In this document: in pieces, positions 5,614 through 14,600 of the stretch
How positions within the stretch are numbered: the first letter of the stretch is position 1
Layout: each line of letters opens with the position of its first letter
Virus record (IMG/VR): IMGVR_UViG_3300043395_001694
Coordinates: 1 to 23,466 of that record
Length of the DNA: 23,466 bases
Reading direction: 5' to 3' (one strand)
Source of the DNA: a virus
Position numbers and translations under genes: made by a program
The notes under the pieces: generated by a model
Seen by the model: the letters and a program-made list of their open reading frames with translations, nothing else
Told to the model about the DNA's origin: nothing
Databases searched by the model: none

Positions 5614-5940
5614 TCAATCCCTTTGGCGCCAGTCTTCTGGTTTGTCTCTTCCATCTGTGAAGAAATCAACAATTTCATCAACAGAATTGAAACGGGCAAT
5701 ACCTTTTGCTTCGTGACCAATTCCACCAATGTCAAGTTGGTTTAAAAAATCGTCCATATCTCCCTCCTTCATGTCGGGATTTGCTGCAGTTCTCCTTGCC
5801 TGGCGGAGAATTGTTGCTGCTGATCTATTGGATTTTGCTAACTTTTCTGCCCATATCATATCTTCCAAACTAACATCTTCTTGTGCTATAATTTTTTCAC
5901 AGATCGCTTCTAGACGAAGACGATATTGGGTAGAAAGCAT
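5614..5940 (-). CDS. Conserved-looking cyanophage protein, 108 aa
   Basis: The frame starts ATG 5940 (MLSTQYRLRLEAICEKI...) with AAAGGA 5 bases upstream. The N-terminal ~60 residues form a helical segment with the pattern YRLRLE-ICEKI----VSLEDMIWAEKLAKSN--AATILRQARR, which I recall as common in T4-like cyanophages. A linker (GDMDDFLNQLDIG) and an acidic tail (DEIVDFFTDGRDKPEDW) follow. Function unknown. A late-type promoter motif sits 23 bases upstream and the 40-base repeat element sits beyond it, so expression is probably late and independent of the tail module. Confidence 0.75.
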   Translation of the reverse strand: MLSTQYRLRLEAICEKIIAQEDVSLEDMIWAEKLAKSNRSAATILRQARRTAANPDMKEGDMDDFLNQLDIGGIGHEAKGIARFNSVDEIVDFFTDGRDKPEDWRQRD

Positions 5941-5963
5941 AAAAATCCTTTCACGACTAGGTT

Positions 5964-5971
5964 TATTTATT
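5964..5971 (-). promoter_or_regulatory. Late-type promoter (AATAAATA)
   Basis: The minus strand reads AATAAATA, one base off the T4 late consensus, 23 bases before the ATG at 5940. The same distance and flanking repeat are seen at 17992-17998. Confidence 0.55.
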
Positions 5972-6010
5972 GCGACTTTTCGGGCAATTTTTTGGCGGAA
6001 AAATTTTTTC
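5971..6010 (-). repeat. 40-base AT-rich repeat element, copy A
   Basis: The plus strand has TGCGACTTTT, six variable bases, ATTTTTTGGCGG, then A5-T6-C. It matches copy B (17999-18038) at 33 or more of 40 positions and in both cases directly abuts a late promoter. It contains two overlapping AT palindromes around a GGCGG core. It fills the gap after the spike gene, so a terminator or promoter-enhancer role is possible. Confidence 0.65.
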
Positions 6011-6037
6011 GACTTTTATAGAAACAAAACTTGATTT

Positions 6038-7267
6038 TCAGTTTAGGTAAATCAATGCACCTTGTATTTTTACGTTACCAGTTGCTTTTACCAACATTTG
6101 ACCAACAGAAATCAAATTCATGGCACCAGCAGTAGTTGCACTGAACACGCCAGTTGCAGTTGCATTTAAAACTCCAGTTGATGTCATTGTAAGTCCAGCA
6201 GGTATTGTCGCACTTAGAGCAGCTCCAGCAGAAATCGAAACACCACCAGTTTTTCCAGAAATACCAACAGAAGTTAAAGCAGAAATATTTACTGCTCCAG
6301 CAGGAAGTTCTAATAATGCCTTTGGATCAAATTTATCATTTGCTCCCAAACCAAGGGAACTAATATCAATAGATCCAACTCTACTCAATATTCTCGTTTT
6401 ACCTAAGAGAACATCTAATGAATACCCATGTGTTCTATCACTAATTAAAGGAACTCCAGTTAATCCAGTTGGGGAAGCACCATACACACTAGTTGCCATG
6501 ACACCAGCAACAATAATTTTATAGTCGCCAGTAATTCTATGCTGTAGTGTTCCAGAACTAGTTAGTGTTGTAGTTGCTCTAGGATCATATGTTATTGAAG
6601 TATCTTCGCCAGCTCCTATTTGTGTTTTTTGTCCAAATAAAATTTTATCTTCGTTAATATAATCTTGTTCAAATCTGCCAGCAGTCATTTTAATTGATCC
6701 ACTTTTTCCAGCAGCACCTGCTTGAATATGGATAGATGCATTTGCTTTAATGATAATATCTGATGCATCAATATACAATTTTGTTGCTCTGATATGCCTT
6801 TCACCTAATGTTTCTTCTTTATAATCTCCGTTTGATTTGATTCCAATTGCATAATTTGGTTCTTTTTCTCCAGATGAGTTATAATTGATAGTAAGAGGAT
6901 AAAGATAGTTATGGATACCTCCGTTTGCATTGATATTCAATCTTCCACTCGAAGCACCACGTTCTTTGGTTCTCATTCCAGTGTTCAGAGCAAGGCATCC
7001 ATCAGCACTTAAAGTTACCATGGAATCAGTTGGTCCAAAGATAACTAAAGCATCTGGTTCAAATCTTCCACTCGCACCGATATAAGATCTAACACTCAAT
7101 TCACAGTTGTCACCTTTCAATAGAGTTTTGATTTTTATACCAAGTTTTTGATCTTCACTCTCGTCTGGTTTTAATGGTTGGGCTGGTCCTTCCTCACTAA
7201 TTTTGTCGTAGGTTGATTTTCTTGCTGCCCTTGCCTCTGTCTTTGCATGTAAATCTGTGTGTGACAT
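6038..7267 (-). CDS. Beta-helix spike-like baseplate protein (gp5 C-terminal/VgrG-type)
   Basis: The 409-residue protein starts ATG 7267 (MSHTDLHAKTEARAARK...) with AGGAGG 8 bases upstream. After a charged N-terminus (residues 1-50), a beta-rich region runs to about 250. The C-terminal third is a regular array of short strands rich in Gly, Ala, Ser, Thr (VNISALTSVGISGKTGG, VSISAGAALSATIPAGL) ending GNVKIQGALIYLN. That ending is typical of the triple-stranded beta-helix of T4 gp5 and VgrG. I infer that it forms the membrane-puncturing spike as a separate polypeptide. It is 12 bases downstream of the gp5-like gene, which lacks such a helix, supporting a split of the T4 gp5 functions. No enzymatic motif is seen. 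Confidence 0.7.
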   Translation of the reverse strand: MSHTDLHAKTEARAARKSTYDKISEEGPAQPLKPDESEDQKLGIKIKTLLKGDNCELSVRSYIGASGRFEPDALVIFGPTDSMVTLSADGCLALNTGMRTKERGASSGRLNINANGGIHNYLYPLTINYNSSGEKEPNYAIGIKSNGDYKEETLGERHIRATKLYIDASDIIIKANASIHIQAGAAGKSGSIKMTAGRFEQDYINEDKILFGQKTQIGAGEDTSITYDPRATTTLTSSGTLQHRITGDYKIIVAGVMATSVYGASPTGLTGVPLISDRTHGYSLDVLLGKTRILSRVGSIDISSLGLGANDKFDPKALLELPAGAVNISALTSVGISGKTGGVSISAGAALSATIPAGLTMTSTGVLNATATGVFSATTAGAMNLISVGQMLVKATGNVKIQGALIYLN

Positions 7268-7279
7268 AATCTATACCTC

Positions 7280-10162
7280 CTATGGACAATCAACGTAACG
7301 ACCAGTACCAATCTTGGTAGATCCAACTCTCACGAGTGTATCGGTATCTAAACATCTAAATGAAGGAATTAATTTTGCACCAAAACCTCCACCTCCAATT
7401 ACAAAAATCTCTGGGTATGTAGAAAATGTTGTTTCTCTATCAAGTATTCTTGCTCCAATTACAAAACCTTTTTCATTAATAATTGCTTCAGCAACATCGG
7501 TTCTACCATCCACATAAATTGTTGGTGTTGTTGTATATCCAACTCCAGGTCTAATCAGAGTCATAGTATCCATGATACACCTAACTCCCTTACTGGATGG
7601 TAAATTTTTCTTGTAACCAAATCCAGATTTTGTTATTCTGATTTCTGTCACAAATCCATTTTCATCTAATAAAGCACGAGCAGCTGCTCCTTTTCCAGTT
7701 CCACTTATGAAAACATATGGTGGTTCAACATATGGAGAACCAGGATTTGTTACTGGAATTGAAATGATTCCACCATTGTCATCCGTGATAATATCTTCTG
7801 AATCTACTGATGGTTCTGTTGGAGGAGTATATACAGTTTCTATTCCACCTTCTCCAATACCATCTTCTAATTCATCTATAGTTTTATCAGTGACGATTCT
7901 CACATCAGTGTATGCTCCTTTTCCATCAATAGAAAATCTCATAACTTCATCCAATTCAATTGTTGTATCCTCTTCTATTCCTATTGTTACTTGAGCTGCA
8001 TTATTTTCTATAAAAGTATATCCACTTAATGACCCGCCTATAATATCGGATTGAGTTATGCTATTTCCAGTTAAAGTATAATAAACTATAGTTCCAGAAG
8101 GAACGTTTGATGTTGTAATTGTATAAACCACAAAATCTCCTTCTTCAACTGTTGATTTATTTGCTGTTACTTTATATTTTTCAAGTAATTTACCAGTGGC
8201 ATCAGTACCATCTCCAGAATTTGTAGTGTTATTGTTATCGTCTGGCAAAACTTTTTCTAGTATTTTATCTGGATTAACTTTTTCTGGAATAAAAGGTTTT
8301 GGTTGATCGCCATCGATATTATCTGGTGATGATTGCTTTTTCTTGATTACGCATCGTGCCTTTTTCTTAGTAAAAAGAATAGCAGTTCCACTGATTGGAG
8401 TATTATTCTCCAATATGATATAAAAATCCTCATCATTCTCTTTTGTGCTATCAAACAATGTTTGGATGCTGATAGTTTTTTGACTTTCGTTTGCTGAGAA
8501 TCCTACAATTCCATTGTTCTTTATGTAATCAGAATCATCATCTGCTGTTCCGTTTGCGGTTTCAAATAATATAGAGGAAGGAAGAGATATTGTCCCAGAT
8601 CTAGACACTGTAAATTTTGCAATCTCTCCTTCAGTAACTGTTATATCATCGATTGTATAAACTATTTTTTCTTTTGTTGTTACTGATGTGCCAGTTCCAC
8701 CGCCTGGCTTGAAAACACCACCAGTAAATCCAACTCCAGTGGTGGTTAGAGAATTTCCATCGTATGCTTCATTACATGTATAGATTGTATAATCTGGATT
8801 TGTAACTGGAAATAGATCGTCAATTCCTTTATCAATATCGTTAAGTAATTTATCCAGGAAGTTTTGTTTGTCCTCTTCCTCTTTGTTTTTATCTTTATCT
8901 GTAGATCCATCTGTGCATATCTTTCTCCAGTTTTCACAGATAAGATTTGGACCTGTACATGTAATGCCGAGGATTTGCATTGCTTTGGATAATACCTCAC
9001 CAATAATGTTTAGTGGTTCGGCAATAGCACCAAGGATTTCTTGTAGTGGTCCAAGAATTTCTCCAAGCAAGTCTTCGAGTGCCTTTGTGATTTCATTTAG
9101 GACTCCTTGAACTAACTTATCGACCTGACATGCAACCATTCTATAGACATCAGTGATGTATCCCATGAGAAGATCGGTTAGCCAATCTGCTAACCTCTCC
9201 CCAAGATCTTCCATGGAACAACCAACTTCAATCAAGTAACCATTGAACCACTTCGTAACTTCATTAAGTACGCTACCTTCTTTGTTCAATCCAAGTGTGT
9301 CATTGATAAGATCTTTAACACCAGCTTCTAATTTATCTATTACCCATCCTTTGCATTCTGCAATGAAGTCATTTAGCAAAGCAATTGCTCTTGAGATATA
9401 AGATCTGGCATCATCAATAACACCATATAATTCTCCAGTCGCTTTATTGACTAGAAAATCTCCCAACTGACCACCATTACTTTGAATGGCAGCAAGCATT
9501 TCTGCGACAACATTCTCTAACTTTTCACCAAACGTTGTTGCTCTTTTATCACATGTATCAGGTGGTTCTGCACAAAAATTTACTCTATTTGCAGCTTCTA
9601 TTTGTCTCGCAGTTGGTTGTGGTTTTGGTGGATTATCACTGTCATCTTCTTTTGATTCCGTCTTTCCCTTACCATCGCTAGTTGCTGTTGTTTTTGTCTT
9701 ACCAAGAGATCCCCTCTCCACTGGACTCCCACCATCAATATTAGGATTGATTAATGGATCTTTGTAATTTGAAAATGCGTTACACTCCCCTGGTTTGTAA
9801 TCTGCAATTGATGATGTTGATCCAGGAGTTTGTGGAAGTTGTCCCATGATGATAGGTTTTTGCCTATCATTATCCAAGTAAAAACCTAGCACCCACTGCC
9901 CAGGTTCTAATTGAGGATCTCCACCATTTCTGGGTCCCATGGGAGAAGTTACAGGCATCATAACCTGCGCCCATGGCAAGTCTTCTACCTTTGTAACCTC
10001 ACAAGATCTTACATGGGTTCCAACAATACGAACCTTGTATCTAAAATAACCCTTTGTGTTTTCTTTGAACTGCGAAGTATCCTCGATCTGACCGATCCAC
10101 CACTGGAAACCATCAGATCCAATCCTATAGACTGGCATGAGTTGCGATAATACTTCATCCAT
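7280..10162 (-). CDS. 5: gp5-like baseplate hub protein with Calx-beta domains, no lysozyme
   Basis: About 960 residues from ATG 10162 (MDEVLSQLMPVYRIG...); a TTG three codons upstream is possible. Residues 1-115 look like the gp5/VgrG OB-fold (WWIGQIEDTSQF, FRYKVRIVGTH, PWAQVMMPVTSP, PGQWVLGFYLDND, PIIMGQLP). Residues 200-420 form a long helical, Cys-containing segment. Residues 500-605 and 665-760 resemble Calx-beta repeats (VTEGEIAKFTVSRSG, NGTADDDSDYI, DEDFYIILEN; VEEGDFVVYTI). The last 160 residues hold two Gly-rich repeats (KSGFGYKK, RPGVGYTT) and end GRYVDCP. T4 gp5 (575 residues) carries a lysozyme domain in the middle; none is visible here. The protein should sit at the centre of the baseplate hub with the gp27-like protein. 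It follows the 70-residue gene almost directly. Confidence 0.8.
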   Translation of the reverse strand: MDEVLSQLMPVYRIGSDGFQWWIGQIEDTSQFKENTKGYFRYKVRIVGTHVRSCEVTKVEDLPWAQVMMPVTSPMGPRNGGDPQLEPGQWVLGFYLDNDRQKPIIMGQLPQTPGSTSSIADYKPGECNAFSNYKDPLINPNIDGGSPVERGSLGKTKTTATSDGKGKTESKEDDSDNPPKPQPTARQIEAANRVNFCAEPPDTCDKRATTFGEKLENVVAEMLAAIQSNGGQLGDFLVNKATGELYGVIDDARSYISRAIALLNDFIAECKGWVIDKLEAGVKDLINDTLGLNKEGSVLNEVTKWFNGYLIEVGCSMEDLGERLADWLTDLLMGYITDVYRMVACQVDKLVQGVLNEITKALEDLLGEILGPLQEILGAIAEPLNIIGEVLSKAMQILGITCTGPNLICENWRKICTDGSTDKDKNKEEEDKQNFLDKLLNDIDKGIDDLFPVTNPDYTIYTCNEAYDGNSLTTTGVGFTGGVFKPGGGTGTSVTTKEKIVYTIDDITVTEGEIAKFTVSRSGTISLPSSILFETANGTADDDSDYIKNNGIVGFSANESQKTISIQTLFDSTKENDEDFYIILENNTPISGTAILFTKKKARCVIKKKQSSPDNIDGDQPKPFIPEKVNPDKILEKVLPDDNNNTTNSGDGTDATGKLLEKYKVTANKSTVEEGDFVVYTITTSNVPSGTIVYYTLTGNSITQSDIIGGSLSGYTFIENNAAQVTIGIEEDTTIELDEVMRFSIDGKGAYTDVRIVTDKTIDELEDGIGEGGIETVYTPPTEPSVDSEDIITDDNGGIISIPVTNPGSPYVEPPYVFISGTGKGAAARALLDENGFVTEIRITKSGFGYKKNLPSSKGVRCIMDTMTLIRPGVGYTTTPTIYVDGRTDVAEAIINEKGFVIGARILDRETTFSTYPEIFVIGGGGFGAKLIPSFRCLDTDTLVRVGSTKIGTGRYVDCP

Positions 10163-10167
10163 AACAA

Positions 10168-10380
10168 TCAATCATCATAAACTCTACATTCCAAAGCACC
10201 TGGATTACTATCACAGAATAACTCAAGTGCTGAAGGATCATGATCCTCTCCAGGATGATTTGCTTTGTACGCTTCTAGCGCAGCAAGTTCTTCTTGAGTA
10301 TGCCTACGAGCTTGTGGAGATGTCTGTGGGTCATCAAGAATTTTCTTATCAGTTTCAATATGCTTGTCAATACTTTCCAT
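10168..10380 (-). CDS. Small acidic protein, 70 aa, between gp27-like and gp5
   Basis: The frame starts ATG 10380 (MESIDKHIETDKKILDD...) with GGAGG about 9 bases upstream. The first 45 residues form a predicted charged helical hairpin (SPQARRHTQEELAALEAY), and the C-terminus is Cys-containing (LELFCDSNPGALECRVYDD). I recall short proteins with a similar C-terminus beside gp5 in other cyanophages, function unknown; a hub-assembly or structural role is inferred from context. A CTAAATA motif lies 22 bases upstream of the start. Confidence 0.7.
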   Translation of the reverse strand: MESIDKHIETDKKILDDPQTSPQARRHTQEELAALEAYKANHPGEDHDPSALELFCDSNPGALECRVYDD

Positions 10381-10401
10381 GTTTAGTTACCTCCATATAC
10401 A

Positions 10402-11802
10402 TTATTTAGTTCCATGTGCTGATGGTTTGTTCTTCATACCATAACTGTCTCGCATAAGACGAAGTGTTGTAGTAAATTTACCACCACCATCGCCTTTTAC
10501 CTGACTGTATTCATGTGTCACTTCTTCTATTAGATAGACACCACTCGTCTCTTCATCATATGGTTTTTTAGTTCCTTCAACGTCAGACACTTTGTTTCTC
10601 AACCTGATATCAATTTTATCTCCAGCACATATCTGAGCATTTCCTGGTATTACAATCACACCCTTTTGATTCTTAAGAGTAGAGAATCTTGTTAATGATT
10701 GTGCCATGAAATGCTTCTGCCAATCAGCATATCTAGATGGATTAGATGAAGATTCGTATGGTGTTCCTGGTTCGATATTATTCTGCCATGTTTCATGATC
10801 CAATAACATAGACATAATGCGAGTTGGATACTTACCCATCTCTTTCTCTGTATAACTAGCAGTCTCCTGACTTCCTAAACCTTCACGAGACTTATATGTT
10901 TCACTCATATTATATGGATACTCTTCATACTGACCAGTAGTTGGATTAAAGAATACCATGAGACTTGCGTACTTTCCTTCTCTTAAGTTGGTAAGTAAGT
11001 CCAACTCAGCAGTAAATTGTGAGCTGAGGATAGTAAATACTGGATCAGATGCATCAGTATTTGCTGGGAAATCTATGTAAGGACCCCATGGTGGTAAGAT
11101 ATTTCCTGCTGCTGCTTTCTCCCCAACTTCGGCACATAATGCATCGACAGAGAAGAAATTATATCCTCTCAAATTTTCCCAGAAAAAATATCCTGCAGTA
11201 CCCTTTAAACTTTCACTAGTGGTTTGCAAACTTGTGCTTCCAGCAGTAGATTTCTTCTCTTCCTTTGGAACAGTCTTTGGTCTAAACGAACATGCAATAT
11301 CAAATGGTCTTCTCCTATTGGGAAGCATCTTGAAATCAAACTGCGAATTTTGTGAGTAAAGTTTCTTCTCTGATTTCAATTCTGTATGTAATAACTTATC
11401 GATAATTGCTTCTGCCTTTCCAGATAATGGTGTTTGAACTCTTACACCTTCATTAATTAATGCTTCTCTTGAAATCAATCCAAGAGTATAGATTTGCTTC
11501 TTATCTTGTACGATTCTATTGGAAACTTTCCAAACATATAATGTATATTTTGTGGGACCTTTTTGTAATACATCTTGTATTTCTATCTCTACTTTTTCAA
11601 ATCCTTGAATTGGTAAGTCATTATACAATCCACCACTATCTGCTACAACGATACTGCCAGCAATAAATGGTGACATGATACTCTCGTTGTAGTTAAATAC
11701 ACCAACCAACGCCTTGATATCAAAGTTCTTCTTGCCATCTGCAGAATAGATGACACACTTTTTTAATGAAAATGATCTTGATTGTTGTTGTTCTTTTGCC
11801 AT
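10402..11802 (-). CDS. gp27-like baseplate hub protein
   Basis: The 466-residue protein starts ATG 11802, overlapping the previous stop (TAATG). The N-terminal half carries DIKALVGVFNYNESIMSPFIAG, GFEKVEIEIQD and a YTLYVWKVSNR--Q segment, a pattern I associate with the T4 gp27 hub family (391 residues in T4). Near residues 195-235 a Ser/Lys-rich insert precedes FFWENLRGYNFFSVDALC, and the C-terminal part (CAGDKIDIRLRNK, YLIEEVTHEYS, TTTLRLMRDSYG) matches the tube-like domain of such hub proteins. It should trimerise as a ring that joins the tail tube and the gp5 spike. Adjacent gp5-like and tape-measure genes agree. Exact homology should be confirmed by profile search. Confidence 0.7.
   Translation of the reverse strand: MAKEQQQSRSFSLKKCVIYSADGKKNFDIKALVGVFNYNESIMSPFIAGSIVVADSGGLYNDLPIQGFEKVEIEIQDVLQKGPTKYTLYVWKVSNRIVQDKKQIYTLGLISREALINEGVRVQTPLSGKAEAIIDKLLHTELKSEKKLYSQNSQFDFKMLPNRRRPFDIACSFRPKTVPKEEKKSTAGSTSLQTTSESLKGTAGYFFWENLRGYNFFSVDALCAEVGEKAAAGNILPPWGPYIDFPANTDASDPVFTILSSQFTAELDLLTNLREGKYASLMVFFNPTTGQYEEYPYNMSETYKSREGLGSQETASYTEKEMGKYPTRIMSMLLDHETWQNNIEPGTPYESSSNPSRYADWQKHFMAQSLTRFSTLKNQKGVIVIPGNAQICAGDKIDIRLRNKVSDVEGTKKPYDEETSGVYLIEEVTHEYSQVKGDGGGKFTTTLRLMRDSYGMKNKPSAHGTK
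10403..10409 (-). promoter_or_regulatory. Late-type motif (CTAAATA) before the 70-aa gene
   Basis: The minus strand reads ACTAAATA, overlapping the stop codon of the gp27-like gene and lying 22 bases upstream of ATG 10380. The same ACTAAATA occurs upstream of gp26 and gp4. It may give extra late transcription of the gp5 genes, but coincidence with codons ACT AAA TAA is possible. Confidence 0.4.
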
Positions 11803-14600
11803 TATGATATGGATGCTAGATGCAGATCTTTAAATATATTTCCTACTGGTTGTGCCTCGTCAGACGAATCTGAAGGCATAGGAACTGGAACTGTATTAGT
11901 ATTATTTACACGTATAATCTGAACACTTGTTGCCATCTGTTCTTCTAATGGTGCCATCGCTATCAGTTTTTCTGTCTGTCCAGCATTTGCTCCGTATCCA
12001 GTAGGGTTACCAAACTGATCATACTTACCAGTAAATCCTTTTCCTGCTGGTAGATTCATTTGTTTTTTGATTCTTTCTAGTTCAAGTTCTCTAGCATAGG
12101 GATTATTAAGAGGAGATGCTCCTTTACTTCCACCACCAAACATACCAAATAATCCTGCTACTTGATTGTTTGGTACAATAGTTCCATTTTCTTTTGGAAC
12201 AAAAAGTTCTGGTCCTTCTTCTCCTACCATATAAGGAGTCTTTGCTATTACTGGTCCCCCACCAGCTCTACGTTTTGGTGTTTGATCTGGTTTTGGTGGC
12301 GGTCCTTTTGGTCCATCTCTGGTAATTGTGGCACCATTATCAATACCATCTCCACTCAATTCTTCAACTGGTCCTTTCAACATATCTTGAACACCACGAA
12401 TAGCAGACCCAACGGGATCTCTAACCACTTCATTTACTTTTTCAATTGTTTCTCCAACTTTTGACATCAAAGAAGTTTGTGCTTTTGGTGGTGTTGCTTT
12501 TGGTTTATCTTCTTTTTTCTCTTCTCTCTTAGTAAAGAATGGTTGCTCCATTTTAAATTTACTTAGAGGATCAAATTTTCCAGTTATTACTCCACCGTTC
12601 CAACCAGTTCCAGTTTCCCAGTGTAAATGTGGTCCAGATGAATCACCAGTGCTACCAACCTTACCAATAATATCTCCCTTCTTTACTGGACCACCACGCT
12701 TATATCCACCGAGCATATGACCATATAAATGGTGGATATTTTGGTTATCTTTGAATACCAAAAAGTTTCCCCAACCTCCGTTTAATGAATCCGAATCTAC
12801 AATTTCACCATCACTAATTGCTCTAAGAGGTGTTCCAGAATTTGCGGCGATATCTGTTCCCCCATGATTTCTACCTCTGGAAGGTGCATATCCATAGTCT
12901 TCAGTTTTTGTGAGTGTTATACCAGTATCAGGATCTGTATATTCATACCCTCCACCCTGTAGTTGTCGTAATGCTCTGGATACTGGATTATTTCTCAAAA
13001 AGTTTCCAACATTATCTGCAATATTTTTAAAGAAATCAATAACATTTGTCAATAGATTCTGCAAGATACCAGGAAGAGATGGTTTAGCAAAGTATTTTTC
13101 ATATCCCTCTGCATATAATCTACCAAACTTCACCTTGTTCTTTGCTTCATAATCTAATTCATACTGATACATCTTTTTGAATAGATCTGGAGATAGATCT
13201 GTTACTCCTGGTCTCTTATTTGAAAACGTAGATCTTCTAGTCAATCCACCTTCGGCAAAAGGTACTGCTCCACTATCTCTAGCAATAAGTGCCGCATCAA
13301 TAGCAACAGATCCAGCAGTTCCTAACCCAGGAATAGTACTAGCAGCACCAGATGCTAACTCTAAACCAGCACCAAGAAAATCTCCCTTTGCTGCTCTTTC
13401 CAAAGCAAAGAATGTTCCTAAACCTAAACCAACTAGTGGTATCTTTTTACCTAAGAACTTAGCAGCACCTTTCTCAAGTCCAGCTTCCGCTGCTTCTTTT
13501 CCAGCATTCTTTACTACTGTTTCTGCAACTTCTTTTCCAACAGTTTTTTCTAATGCTTTACCAGTAAGCTTAGATGCTATCTTACCACCAGCACCTTGAG
13601 CCAGTTTTAATCCTCTGCCAGCAAGGAACTTACCAATTACAGCGCCACCAAGAACTTTAGAAATTGATCCGCCAATTCCTCCACCATCTGATCCTGGTCC
13701 CTTATCATTATCTTTTATTCGACTAGTTCCAGATGATGATTTTTGTTGCTCCATGCTAATCTCTTCGTTGAGAGATTCTTGAGCATCCAATCTTTTCTGG
13801 TCTAATTGCTTTTTGTTTGTGGCAATTCTTGCCATGGCAGATGTCTGTAGATCAACTGCCTGTGTAACTTTTGTAATTAATACAGTCGTATCTTGGAATC
13901 CTTTTGTGAGTGTATCACTTTGTATTCTAAATGCATCTGATACGGCAGCAATATTAGTATCAGATACTTCAGATAGTTCTATAAGTTTTTGAAGATGACT
14001 TTCCATTCTCACAAAAGTCTTCATCATAGACTTCATGAGACTAGATCTTTTCTTCTTTTTTGTTTCTGGTTTTTGTTCTTCTTCTGGTTCCTTTGCTGGA
14101 GGAAGTAGATTAGTTTTTGGTACGACAATAGGTTGCTTTTCTGGTACAGTTCCTTCTCCCCATGGGTCTTCAATAATATCCGTCGTCAGTTCTACTGCCT
14201 GCTCTACTTCTTTCTCTACTTTCTTTCCGTTCAGTCTATCTGCAATTCTCTGTGCCGCTTGACGATCTTCTATTTTTTGATCAATCTGTTCTTGGAATGG
14301 TTTCTCAAGATACTCTTCTACTAACCACTCTTGATATTTCTGCTGCCTCTCCATCCACTGTATTGGAGTACCACTACTCTGATCTAAAGAAGGATATCCA
14401 CGAGGATCTTTCTTTAAATTTTCAATCAATCTATCAGCATCTGCCCCAGTTAAATTTACATACGAAGAATAGTGCTCACCATTTGTAGGTCTTCCAGTAA
14501 GACGAGCCTTTAAAGTATTCCACAAAGGAGATTGTGGTCTAACATAAGACCACGGAATTTGTGGATCTAGTATTCCTTCTGGTGGTTCTGGTAGTCTCAT
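11802..14600 (-). CDS. Tape-measure-like tail protein with M23 peptidase domain
   Basis: The 932-residue protein starts ATG 14600, overlapping the preceding stop by 4 bases. Residues 100-280 are helical/coiled and charged. Residues 315-450 form a hydrophobic Gly/Ala-rich region (KKIPLVGLGLGTFF, GDFLGAGLELASGAAS) shared with the next protein upstream. Residues 570-670 form an M23 (LytM-type) metallopeptidase with H579-x3-D583 (NHGGTDI), H628 (LYGHM) and H658-L-H660 (GPHLHWE), so the zinc and catalytic residues are intact. Near residue 782 the phrase GGPVIAKTPYMVGEEGPELFVP is typical of tape-measure C-termini. Inferred role: tail length or central tail protein that cuts peptide cross-links during DNA entry. 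T4 gp29 (590 residues) has no such enzyme domain. Confidence 0.72.
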   Translation of the reverse strand: MRLPEPPEGILDPQIPWSYVRPQSPLWNTLKARLTGRPTNGEHYSSYVNLTGADADRLIENLKKDPRGYPSLDQSSGTPIQWMERQQKYQEWLVEEYLEKPFQEQIDQKIEDRQAAQRIADRLNGKKVEKEVEQAVELTTDIIEDPWGEGTVPEKQPIVVPKTNLLPPAKEPEEEQKPETKKKKRSSLMKSMMKTFVRMESHLQKLIELSEVSDTNIAAVSDAFRIQSDTLTKGFQDTTVLITKVTQAVDLQTSAMARIATNKKQLDQKRLDAQESLNEEISMEQQKSSSGTSRIKDNDKGPGSDGGGIGGSISKVLGGAVIGKFLAGRGLKLAQGAGGKIASKLTGKALEKTVGKEVAETVVKNAGKEAAEAGLEKGAAKFLGKKIPLVGLGLGTFFALERAAKGDFLGAGLELASGAASTIPGLGTAGSVAIDAALIARDSGAVPFAEGGLTRRSTFSNKRPGVTDLSPDLFKKMYQYELDYEAKNKVKFGRLYAEGYEKYFAKPSLPGILQNLLTNVIDFFKNIADNVGNFLRNNPVSRALRQLQGGGYEYTDPDTGITLTKTEDYGYAPSRGRNHGGTDIAANSGTPLRAISDGEIVDSDSLNGGWGNFLVFKDNQNIHHLYGHMLGGYKRGGPVKKGDIIGKVGSTGDSSGPHLHWETGTGWNGGVITGKFDPLSKFKMEQPFFTKREEKKEDKPKATPPKAQTSLMSKVGETIEKVNEVVRDPVGSAIRGVQDMLKGPVEELSGDGIDNGATITRDGPKGPPPKPDQTPKRRAGGGPVIAKTPYMVGEEGPELFVPKENGTIVPNNQVAGLFGMFGGGSKGASPLNNPYARELELERIKKQMNLPAGKGFTGKYDQFGNPTGYGANAGQTEKLIAMAPLEEQMATSVQIIRVNNTNTVPVPMPSDSSDEAQPVGNIFKDLHLASIS

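Noticed and set aside
5574-5620. GAACCT/AGGTTC pair as a terminator between the 108- and 63-residue genes
   Set aside because: The loop is about 30 bases, the stem is only 6 bp and no T-run follows.
5300-5716. Plus-strand open frame of 138 codons
   Set aside because: It is antisense to three minus-strand genes that have ribosome sites and family-like sequence, so it is a shadow frame.
6120-6524. Plus-strand open frame of 134 codons
   Set aside because: It is the complement of the regular beta-helix repeats of the spike gene; its own repeats arise from that periodicity.
10163-10171. TTG start for the gp5-like gene three codons upstream of ATG 10162
   Set aside because: An ATG is available immediately downstream and no ribosome site favours TTG; it remains possible but less likely.
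13177-13599. Plus-strand open frame of 140 codons rich in Pro, Ala and Ser
   Set aside because: It lies fully opposite the Gly/Ala-rich region of the M23 tape-measure-like gene; its composition is what the complement of GCA/CCA-rich codons gives, and no ribosome site or promoter is seen.
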